From Planctomycetia bacterium (GTDB taxonomy: Bacteria; Planctomycetota; Planctomycetia; Gemmatales; Gemmataceae): DNA of 5,671 nt. The notes below the pieces were generated by a model that saw only the letters and a program-made list of their open reading frames with translations, was not told the origin of the DNA and did no database searches. Below, piece after piece: positions 1-4,723 of the stretch (its first letter is position 1; the number at the start of each line of letters is the position of its first letter). The stretch is taken from contig SXHE01000513.1 in the NCBI GenBank assembly GCA_005773755.1, positions 1 through 5,671 of the forward strand. Direction: 5' to 3'. The position numbers and the translations under genes are program-made.

Positions 1-262
1 CGCAGACCAGCCAATCCACCGCGTACAACCCTTCCAGATATGAGGCCCAGGTCGCGACCGTGCCGGCGGGCGCTTTTGGGAAGAAGATGCGGAACGAGCG
101 CTCGAGGTGCGCGAGGAACGCCGGCTCGGTCAGCTTCACCGCGGGCATCTGGAGCCGCACGAAGTGATAGAGCAGCTTGACCCGGTCCCGATCGGCGGCG
201 GACAGCGGCGGGAGAGTTCCGGGAGTGTGCGTCACGGGCCGATCCGATATTAGCGCAGGCAT
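1..262 (-). CDS. N-terminal fragment of an unidentified protein (possibly a sigma-70-family/ECF-like factor)
   Basis: An open frame runs from an ATG at 260-262 off the left edge of the window, giving 87 residues with no stop. The fragment starts MPALISDRPV and has a loose, Pro/Thr-rich first 20 residues. A helical, Arg/Leu/Phe-rich stretch follows, with the segments DRVKLLYHFVRLQM (about 26-39), FLAHLERSFRIFFPK (49-63) and YLEGLYAVDWLVC (75-87). It was found by translating the minus strand by eye. Codon use is GC-rich like the neighbouring genes. No clear Shine-Dalgarno precedes the ATG, and a GTG at codon 10 (233-235) is an alternative start. It lies 66 bp downstream of the MCE gene on the same strand, so co-transcription is possible. 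The helical layout reminds me of the N-terminal extension of planctomycete ECF-like sigma factors, but no diagnostic sigma region is inside the window. That assignment is a weak guess; the reading frame itself is more secure. Confidence 0.6.
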   Translation of the reverse strand, partial: MPALISDRPVTHTPGTLPPLSAADRDRVKLLYHFVRLQMPAVKLTEPAFLAHLERSFRIFFPKAPAGTVATWASYLEGLYAVDWLVC

Positions 263-276
263 GGTCGGGTATTCGC

Positions 277-328
277 GGTCGCGCGCGGGCCGGTTTCAGA
301 GAAGCCCGCCGCGGCGCGGCGCGCGACC
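277..328. repeat. 10-bp inverted repeat directly after the MCE stop codon
   Basis: The arm GGTCGCGCGC at 277-286 is perfectly complementary to GCGCGCGACC at 319-328, with 32 bases between them. The right arm abuts the TAA stop of the MCE gene (329-331). In the minus-strand transcript this could form a GC-only stem just after translation ends. There is no U-run after it, so a classical intrinsic terminator is not shown. It fills most of the 66-bp gap before the next minus-strand gene and could act as a weak terminator or 3'-end stabiliser. In DNA this GC-rich, a stem may also arise by chance. Confidence 0.4.
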
Positions 329-1576
329 TTACCGCGGGGTGAACAGGAATACCTCGACGCGCGACATCGTGAGGTTGTCCTTCTCCAACACCGGCGACGC
401 GGCCGTGCCCATGCCGAGCGGAACGACCTTGCGCCGGGCGAACGTACCCAGTTTATGAACGTTGTTGCCCTTCAGGTGGTTCGCGACCACTTCGGCCTGT
501 TTCTTCGTCAGTTCCAGCGCGGCCGCATTGGTCTGGCTCTTGTCGGTGTGGTCGAAGAACGCGGCTACCACGATCTCGGTGTTGGAGACCTTGTTCCCGT
601 TGTTGATGACGCCCGCGAGGTTGTTCAGGTGCGTGTGGCCCGTCGGGGTGACGGTCGCGGTGCCCGGTTCGAACAGGTCGCGGGTCTGGATCGGCCACCG
701 GTCGCGGGTCATCGTCGGGCGCACCAGCAGCGCCGCCGCGTCCTCGACGTAGCCGCGGACGATGGGCAACTTGCTCAGCGCGTCGCTCCCCTGCTTCACC
801 GACTTGAACGTCTCGCGGCCATCGGCGACCAGCCCACGCAGGTTGCCCATCTCGCCCTCAAGCGTGCCCACGGCTTTATCGGTGCGGGCGAGCAGCTTTC
901 GCATGTCGGCCAGCGTGCCGCGCGCGTCCTCGTACAGGTCGTCGTCGCGGATCAACTTCGTGAGCGTGCCGTCGCTGTCCTTCACGCCGTCGATGAACCC
1001 CTTCGCACTGGCGACCGTTTCGCGGGCGTCTTTCGCCAGCGCTTTCACTTCGGTCGCGGTGCCCTTCGCTTCCTTCGCCAGGTCGCGCACCTCGGCCACG
1101 GCCTCGTTCACGTCGAACGGCTTGATCCCCTTCAGCCGGTTGCCGGCGAGCGCGCCCTTGTGCGGGTCGCCCGGCTGGATGCTGATGATCTTCCCGCCCA
1201 GCAGCCCGCTGCTGTGAATCTGGGCCGAAGCGTCCGCGAACATGCGGTCGGCGTACTTCGCTTGAACGCGCATGCGCACGGTGACTTCCGTGCCGGGGCC
1301 ATCGTGGTCCGGGTACTCGACCGCGATCACCTGTCCGGCGTCCACGCCGCGAATGCGGACCGGCGTGCCGGGGGCGATGTCGTGCGCGTCCGGGAACCCG
1401 GCGGTCACTTCCACCGTTTCCGCCCAAAGCCCCTGCTTGTTCGCGACCCGCGCGACGCCGTACCCGGCGAGCGCGAGCGCGCCGACGATCACCAGACCCA
1501 GAATCACCGCCTGGGTGCGGGACAGCGTTTGCGACACGGCGCGCACTCCGACCGGGGTGAAGCTCTTCGCGACCAT
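329..1576 (-). CDS. MCE (MlaD-like) membrane-anchored protein with C-terminal OmpA-like domain
   Basis: This 415-residue protein is probably anchored in the inner membrane and acts in the periplasm in lipid transport, as MCE/MlaD proteins do. Residues about 22-42 form one hydrophobic helix. About 53-136 is the MCE domain, with the family-like segments IAPGTPVRIRGVDAGQV and SAQIHSSGLLGGKIISIQPG. About 157-271 is Ala/Lys/Glu-rich, probably coiled coil, and includes GTLTKLIRDDDLYEDARGTL, a phrase typical of MCE stalks. About 300-415 reads as an OmpA/MotB-like domain: HTD at 343-345, then LT at the LS position, a QA where the family has RA, and SRVEV near the end. The start at codon ATG 1574-1576 is chosen because it gives a short basic N-terminus before the membrane helix. 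An in-frame ATG at 1661-1663 would add 29 low-complexity residues. No permease or ATPase partner is in the window. The MCE call is firm; the OmpA-like call is by motif reading and less certain. Confidence 0.88.
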   Translation of the reverse strand: MVAKSFTPVGVRAVSQTLSRTQAVILGLVIVGALALAGYGVARVANKQGLWAETVEVTAGFPDAHDIAPGTPVRIRGVDAGQVIAVEYPDHDGPGTEVTVRMRVQAKYADRMFADASAQIHSSGLLGGKIISIQPGDPHKGALAGNRLKGIKPFDVNEAVAEVRDLAKEAKGTATEVKALAKDARETVASAKGFIDGVKDSDGTLTKLIRDDDLYEDARGTLADMRKLLARTDKAVGTLEGEMGNLRGLVADGRETFKSVKQGSDALSKLPIVRGYVEDAAALLVRPTMTRDRWPIQTRDLFEPGTATVTPTGHTHLNNLAGVINNGNKVSNTEIVVAAFFDHTDKSQTNAAALELTKKQAEVVANHLKGNNVHKLGTFARRKVVPLGMGTAASPVLEKDNLTMSRVEVFLFTPR

Positions 1577-1678
1577 TATACTCTTCGCCCGCCGCGCCGC
1601 GATCTTGGAACAGGTGGGGTTGCGTGCGGCGCGGCCCGCGGCTATCGCGGGGCATCCACTCATTCAGGCGGGCGAATC
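1577..1678. promoter_or_regulatory. Divergent intergenic region between MCE gene and lipoprotein gene
   Basis: Both start codons face outward from these 102 bp, so promoters for both genes are expected here or just inside the coding ends. The only AT-rich hexamers are at the left edge. TATACT on the plus strand (1577-1582) could be a -10 box for the lipoprotein gene with a leader of about 90 nt. TATAAT on the minus strand (1575-1580) overlaps the MCE start codon and so is badly placed for that start. No convincing -35 box accompanies either. A weak purine-rich AGGCGGG (1666-1672) ends 6 nt before the lipoprotein ATG and may be its ribosome binding site. Confidence 0.3.
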
Positions 1679-2134
1679 ATGCGCGGACTGTTGCTCCGGG
1701 CGCTACCGGTGTGTCTCGTGGCGCTCGCGTCGGGTTGCTTCACGACCAGCAGCGAGCGCGCGCCGACCGTGCCGCGCTCCGCGACCCACGCATACTGGCA
1801 GCAGGCCGGTGCGGTGCTCGCGCGGAAGCCCGCGGGCGACGACATGGGCAGCATGGTGAAGCTGGTCGAGTACCAGACGGACGCGCTCCACGACCTGTCG
1901 CCGGAGGGCGTCGATCCGGCGCTGGTCGCGGCCGTGGGCGAGGTCATCAAGTGCGAGGACGAGGTGCTGCGGGTCGGGGCGACGTTCAATTTCAGCCCGG
2001 CCGAGCTGAAGATTAATCAGCCGATGGCGGTGGTGTTCGCGGACGCCAACCGTAAGGCCGCGGAGTCGAAGAAGAAGCTGAAGGCCATGCGCGGCGAACT
2101 GAACGCCCGACACGGTGGCGGCTTCGGCGGGTGA
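1679..2134 (+). CDS. Small predicted lipoprotein, unknown function
   Basis: This 151-residue protein starts with a lipoprotein signal: Arg at residues 2 and 7, a hydrophobic stretch at 8-17, and a lipobox-like ASGC with the acylated cysteine expected at residue 20. After cleavage about 132 residues remain. They are mostly helical, with likely helices near 36-72, 79-98 and 120-146, and the last of these is rich in Lys/Arg (KKKLKAMRGE). The protein ends in a glycine-rich HGGGFGG tail. A second cysteine lies at residue 92. I recognise no enzyme motif or named family. The ATG at 1679 is chosen because the signal peptide begins there; the frame stays open far upstream only as an antisense shadow of the MCE gene. 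It is the only plus-strand gene here and is divergent from the MCE gene, which suggests, but does not prove, a shared envelope role. Whether it sits in the inner or outer membrane cannot be told. Confidence 0.8.
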   Translation: MRGLLLRALPVCLVALASGCFTTSSERAPTVPRSATHAYWQQAGAVLARKPAGDDMGSMVKLVEYQTDALHDLSPEGVDPALVAAVGEVIKCEDEVLRVGATFNFSPAELKINQPMAVVFADANRKAAESKKKLKAMRGELNARHGGGFGG

Positions 2135-2136
2135 GC

Positions 2137-2164
2137 AAAAAGCGCCTGGGGCACCGCCCCAGGC
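2137..2164 (-). terminator. Rho-independent terminator of zwf
   Basis: A perfect 9-bp GC-rich stem, GCCTGGGGC (2144-2152) with GCCCCAGGC (2156-2164), closes a 3-base loop. Read on the minus strand, the stem is followed by GC and five U (complement of AAAAA at 2137-2141). It lies 30 nt beyond the zwf stop, the right place for an intrinsic terminator. On the plus strand the stem begins 9 nt after the lipoprotein stop but lacks a following U-run, so it may serve that gene only weakly. Confidence 0.7.
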
Positions 2165-2174
2165 TACGCTGTCC

Positions 2175-2189
2175 GGCCCTTTCGGGGCC
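2175..2189. repeat. Second short hairpin in the convergent gap
   Basis: GGCCC (2175-2179) pairs with GGGCC (2185-2189) around a TTTCG loop, and an additional T-G pair is possible inside. It lies between the stop of zwf (2195-2197) and the larger terminator stem at 2144-2164. Together the two hairpins fill the 60-bp gap between convergent genes. There is no U-run on either side. It may strengthen 3'-end formation for both genes or be the second half of a dispersed two-hairpin repeat. Confidence 0.4.
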
Positions 2190-2194
2190 AAGAA

Positions 2195-3649
2195 TCACCC
2201 GATGGGCTGCCAGTAGCGGCCGTCGTTGTCGAGGAGCTTGTCGGCGCAGGTGGGGCCGGCGGAGCCGACCGCGTACTTCTCCGGTTGCTGCGGCGCGTGT
2301 TCGGCCGCGGCGATCAGCGGGTCCATCACCTCCCACGCGCGCTCGATCTCGTCGGCCCGCATGAACAGCGACGCATCACCCTGGATCGCGTCGAGCAACA
2401 GCCGCTCGTAGGCTTCCGGTAGCGTCTGGTTCTGGTACGCCTGCTTGTAGTCGAACGTCAGGTTGTGCGGCTTCAGCGACACCCCATCCACGTCGGGCAC
2501 CTTCGTCTGGAAGTTCAGGCTGATCGACTCGTTCGGCTGGATCACCATCTTGAGCCGGTTGCACTGCAAGATTTCGTCGTCCCCCAGCGGGAACATCAGG
2601 CGCGCGGGGCACTTGAACTGGATCATCACCTCGCTGTAGCGGGCCTTCAGCCCCTTGCCGCTGCGGATGTAGAACGGCACCCCGTGCCAGCGGCGGTTGT
2701 CCAGTTCCAGCTTCACCGCGGCGTAGGTCGGGGTCTTCGACTCCGGCGGCACGCCCTTCACCTTCAGGTAGCCGTCGTACTGGCCCAGCGCGAGCACCTT
2801 GTGCGCCTTCGCCTCCGGGTGAACCACCATCGTGGACAGCACCTTCATCTTCTCGTTGCGCAGGTTCTCCGCGGTGTACCGGTTCGGGTCCTCCATCGCG
2901 ACCAGCGTGAGCACCTGCAGGATGTGGTTCTGCAGCATGTCGCGCATCACGCCGCTGCCGTCGTAGTAGTCGCCGCGGCCCTCGACCGTGACCTTTTCCG
3001 CGACCGTGATCTGGACGTGGTCGATGTACTGCGCGTTCCACAGCGGCTCGAACAGGGTGTTGGCGAACCGGAACACGAGGATGTTCTGGACCGTGTCTTT
3101 GCCGAGGTAGTGGTCGATGCGGTAGAGCTGCTCTTCGTCCCAGTGCTTGTGGAGCGAGTCGTTGAGCTTCTTGGCGCTGGCGCGGTCCGTGCCGAACGGC
3201 TTCTCGATGATGAGCCGGCGGTAGCCTGTGTCGCTCTTGTTCAGCCCGGCCTCGGCCATCGCCGCGCTGATCGCCGGGTAGTACTTGGGCGACACGGAGA
3301 AGTAGTACAGGCGGCGACCGTCCGGCCCGCCCTCGTTGGCGGTGAACCAGTCGGCCAGTGGCTTGCCGCCGCCGGGTTGTGTGGGGTCGGTCTGAACGTA
3401 ATGCACGCGCCGGGCGAACTCGTTCCACTTGGCCTGATCGAACTGAGAGCCGGGCAGGATCTCCTTCGCCTTCTCTTCCAGGTGCGTGCGGTACGTCTCG
3501 TCGGTGTACTCGGACCGCGCGACGCCGACGAACCGCGCCTCCGGCGGCATCTTCCCCTTCTGCACGAGGTTGAACAGCGCGGGAATCAGCTTGCGCCAAG
3601 TGAGGTCGCCGGACGCCCCGAAGATGACGACGGTGAGCGGCTGTGCCAT
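2195..3649 (-). CDS. zwf: Glucose-6-phosphate 1-dehydrogenase
   Basis: This cytoplasmic enzyme oxidises glucose 6-phosphate to 6-phosphogluconolactone with NAD(P)+ and opens the oxidative pentose phosphate pathway. At 484 residues it has the normal family length. The N-terminal Rossmann fold carries GASGDLTWRKL (11-21). EKPFG follows at 149-153, with the conserved Lys150. The active-site signature RIDHYLGK is at 177-184, with Asp179 and His180 in the substrate-binding positions. Then come FRFANTLFEPLWN (193-205) and RDMLQNH (236-242), whose His242 corresponds to the catalytic base. IRSGKGL (328-334) and the C-terminal phrase SAGPTCADKLLDNDGRYW are also typical. The ATG at 3647-3649 places the Rossmann motif at the usual distance, and a GGAG (3657-3660) ends 7 nt before it. 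No pgl, gnd or opcA lies beside it. Upstream is a large inverted repeat and downstream an intrinsic terminator, so it is probably a single-gene transcript. All key residues are present. Confidence 0.97.
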   Translation of the reverse strand: MAQPLTVVIFGASGDLTWRKLIPALFNLVQKGKMPPEARFVGVARSEYTDETYRTHLEEKAKEILPGSQFDQAKWNEFARRVHYVQTDPTQPGGGKPLADWFTANEGGPDGRRLYYFSVSPKYYPAISAAMAEAGLNKSDTGYRRLIIEKPFGTDRASAKKLNDSLHKHWDEEQLYRIDHYLGKDTVQNILVFRFANTLFEPLWNAQYIDHVQITVAEKVTVEGRGDYYDGSGVMRDMLQNHILQVLTLVAMEDPNRYTAENLRNEKMKVLSTMVVHPEAKAHKVLALGQYDGYLKVKGVPPESKTPTYAAVKLELDNRRWHGVPFYIRSGKGLKARYSEVMIQFKCPARLMFPLGDDEILQCNRLKMVIQPNESISLNFQTKVPDVDGVSLKPHNLTFDYKQAYQNQTLPEAYERLLLDAIQGDASLFMRADEIERAWEVMDPLIAAAEHAPQQPEKYAVGSAGPTCADKLLDNDGRYWQPIG

Positions 3650-3672
3650 GATGCGGCTCCGAAGAGGGGTTA

Positions 3673-3810
3673 CGAAGAATGGCCCGCAGATTGCGCAGAG
3701 CAGACGCAGATGAAATCCGATTAGACAGAGGGCCGGGCTCGGAACCCAACTCTGTTCTTATCTGATTTCATCTGCGTCTGCTCTGCGCCCATCTGCGGGC
3801 CATTCTTACG
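3673..3810. repeat. Long near-perfect inverted repeat (~58-bp arms) between the small zinc-ribbon-like gene and zwf
   Basis: The left arm is 3673-3730 and the right arm 3750-3810, with a 19-base centre (3731-3749). Aligned by eye, 55 of the 58 left-arm bases match, with three mismatches and three single-base gaps. Both arms contain AAGAATGGCCCGCAGAT, then GCGCAGAGCAGACGCAGATG and AAATC. GGG (3735-3737) and CCC (3745-3747) could extend the stem into the centre. The right arm begins one base after the stop codon of the small gene at 3812, so that gene's transcript would run straight into a giant hairpin. The left arm ends about 23 bp before the zwf start. It could be a transcript-ending or stabilising structure, a cruciform, or a non-autonomous mobile or dispersed element. 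No transposase and no target duplication are seen. Confidence 0.85.
3720..3749 (-). promoter_or_regulatory. Weak candidate zwf promoter in the centre of the inverted repeat
   Basis: On the minus strand TCTAAT (3720-3725, five of six bases of a sigma-70 -10 box) lies 18 nt downstream of TTGGGT (3744-3749, three of six bases of a -35 box). Transcription would start near 3713, giving a leader of about 60 nt made largely of the left arm. This is a weak match found by scanning and may be chance. Confidence 0.2.
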
Positions 3811-3811
3811 A

Positions 3812-4120
3812 TCAGTTGGGGCTAAAGTCGAACTTGGCGGCGGTCTCGCGGCCGAGGGGGTCGCGCACGAACCGGCGGAAGCAGCCGCAACACAGGTCGA
3901 ACCGCTTCTTCACGCAGGTCGGGACCGGCTGGGGTTCCTCGTCGGCGTCTTCCATCTCGCACAGCAGTCGGGCCATCTCTTCGACGTGATCGGTTTCCAG
4001 GTCGTCATCGGTCAGTTCGGCGGTCGGGGCCGTCGCGAACGCTTCCATCTTGAGAACGTACCGCTCGGATCCGTCCGGCGTCATGTCCTTGCCGCAGAAG
4101 TCGCACGAGTAGTGCATCAT
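3812..4120 (-). CDS. Small conserved CxxC...CxxC (zinc-ribbon-like) protein of unknown function
   Basis: This 102-residue protein begins MMHYSCDFCGKDM. Cys6-x2-Cys9 near the N-terminus and Cys77-x2-Cys80 near the C-terminus are arranged like the two halves of a zinc ribbon; Cys54, Cys69 and Cys78 are extra. Between them is a very acidic segment (about 36-62, rich in Asp/Glu). The end, FRRFVRDPLGRETAAKFDFS, is basic then mixed. I recall similar small proteins with a CDFCGK start and a DPLGRE...KF.FS end in planctomycetes, but no function for them. Metal binding is inferred from the cysteine spacing. The frame could run upstream to a TTG at 4229-4231. However, GGAGGA at 4131-4136 points to the ATG at 4118-4120, and the upstream residues look non-conserved. 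A second ATG follows at once (4115-4117). It is on the same strand as zwf but separated from it by the long inverted repeat. Confidence 0.8.
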   Translation of the reverse strand: MMHYSCDFCGKDMTPDGSERYVLKMEAFATAPTAELTDDDLETDHVEEMARLLCEMEDADEEPQPVPTCVKKRFDLCCGCFRRFVRDPLGRETAAKFDFSPN

Positions 4121-4130
4121 GACCGTCGGT

Positions 4131-4136
4131 TCCTCC
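4131..4136 (-). promoter_or_regulatory. Ribosome binding site that decides the start of the small zinc-ribbon-like gene
   Basis: GGAGGA on the minus strand ends 10 nt before the ATG at 4118-4120 and 13 nt before the second ATG at 4115-4117. The first ATG is therefore preferred, and the TTG start further upstream is rejected. It is the best Shine-Dalgarno match in this window; most other genes here have weak ones. Confidence 0.65.
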
Positions 4137-4182
4137 AGCGCGATAATCCGCCGCGTCGGGCCGGGAGAGGCGACGCCAGCGC

Positions 4183-4210
4183 CGGTGGTCGAGCGAGTCA
4201 GCGACCACCG
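4183..4210. promoter_or_regulatory. Perfect 9-bp inverted repeat upstream of the small zinc-ribbon-like gene
   Basis: CGGTGGTCG (4183-4191) and CGACCACCG (4202-4210) are perfect complements around a 10-base centre. The element lies about 63 bp upstream of the small gene's start and just downstream of a -10-like TATACG on the minus strand (4218-4223). It could be a repressor site over the transcription start or a stem-loop in the 5' leader. No regulator is identified. Confidence 0.4.
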
Positions 4211-4231
4211 ATGAACTCGTATACTCCACAA

Positions 4232-4663
4232 CTCTCAGTTTCGCGCGGCGCTGTCAAGCGCGATCACCGGCACAATCCGCTCAAATCGGAAAGTTGGTCG
4301 CCCGGCAAGATTGTTCGCGAACGCGGTAACTTTTTCCTGGACCCGGTATCGGTTCTGTGCTTCCCGGTTCCCGGCGCGGGGCAACGTGTTGCGCGACGCG
4401 CCGTTCCGTACCGGTTTTCAACCTGTCTGTGCAGCGGAATGACCGGCACTTCTTAGCGAATTGCCCCGCGACACGGCTTCACAGCGTTTCGAGTTGGCAC
4501 GCGAGGTGCATTACCAATTGCGTCATCACCCGACGGCCGGCGGCGCACGAAAGACCGAGCGGCGGGCGGCGACTTCGCATCAGAACACAGTACTCCCCCG
4601 ACGGTTCGGGAGCGCCCCCGGATCGGCCACGCCCCCGCTCCTCTCAACGTGACACGTTCCCAC
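4232..4663. other. Gene-poor intergenic stretch
   Basis: No convincing coding region is seen here. The open frames on both strands give Arg/Pro/Ser-rich proteins with no domain, no good start context and heavy overlap with each other. I also looked for and did not find a tRNA (no T-arm GGTTCGA pattern with matching acceptor arms), an rRNA or a CRISPR array. It holds a 10-bp palindrome GTTCGCGAAC (4313-4322), an operator-like AACGTG-A-CACGTT (4646-4658), and a lone TTGACA on the minus strand (4252-4257). It probably contains the promoter region of the small zinc-ribbon-like gene at its left end, and possibly a non-coding RNA. Confidence 0.5.
4646..4658. promoter_or_regulatory. Operator-like palindrome AACGTG-A-CACGTT
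   Basis: Six-base arms AACGTG (4646-4651) and CACGTT (4653-4658) flank one base. The odd-centred 13-bp palindrome is compact enough for a dimeric DNA-binding protein. It sits 5 bp before the terminator-like hairpin at 4664-4691 and about 70 bp beyond the hisG stop, so it is not an obvious operator for any gene here. Confidence 0.2.
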
Positions 4664-4702
4664 GGCCGGCGGCTCCACGAGCCTGCCGGCCCGTATCTTT
4701 TT
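4664..4702 (+). terminator. Strong plus-strand terminator-like hairpin with no plus-strand gene before it
   Basis: GGCCGGC-GGCTC (4664-4675) pairs with GAGCC-T-GCCGGCC (4679-4691) as a 12-bp stem with one bulged T (4684) and a 3-base loop. On the plus strand it is followed after six bases by TTTTT (4698-4702). The stem is very strong, but the U-run is a little distant. On the minus strand it lies 38 nt past the hisG stop, with no U-run beyond it, so it could also be a weak 3' structure for hisG. Its orientation fits a plus-strand transcript from the preceding gene-poor region. Confidence 0.5.
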
Positions 4703-4723
4703 GGGGAGCAAGAGAAGGGATTC

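Noticed and set aside
1577..1663. 29-residue N-terminal extension of the MCE protein from an ATG at 1661-1663.
   Set aside because: The extra residues are low-complexity Ala/Arg and would put the membrane helix unusually far from the N-terminus. The ATG also lies only 15 bp from the divergent lipoprotein start, leaving little room for promoters.
455..1678. Long open frame on the plus strand running across the MCE gene into the lipoprotein gene (559 codons in all).
   Set aside because: The upstream part is antisense to the clearly homologous MCE gene and is His/Arg/Val/Leu-rich, as expected from GC-rich third positions. Only the last 151 codons, starting at a signal peptide, are credible.
2376..3749. 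Long frames of about 420-460 codons overlapping zwf on both strands.
   Set aside because: They are shadows of zwf; translations are Arg/Pro/Ala- or Val/Leu/His-rich with no family features, while the zwf frame holds every catalytic motif.
3673..3810. CRISPR array or ordinary transposon end for the long repeat before zwf.
   Set aside because: There are two inverted arms rather than regularly spaced direct repeats, no spacers, and no transposase gene or visible target-site duplication.
4121..4231. Longer form of the small zinc-ribbon-like protein from a TTG at 4229-4231.
   Set aside because: A GGAGGA ribosome binding site lies within this extension and points to the ATG at 4118-4120.
4218..4257. 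TTGACA (4252-4257) and TATACG (4218-4223) on the minus strand as a sigma-70 promoter.
   Set aside because: The hexamers are 28 bp apart, far from the usual 16-18 bp, so they cannot act as one standard promoter.
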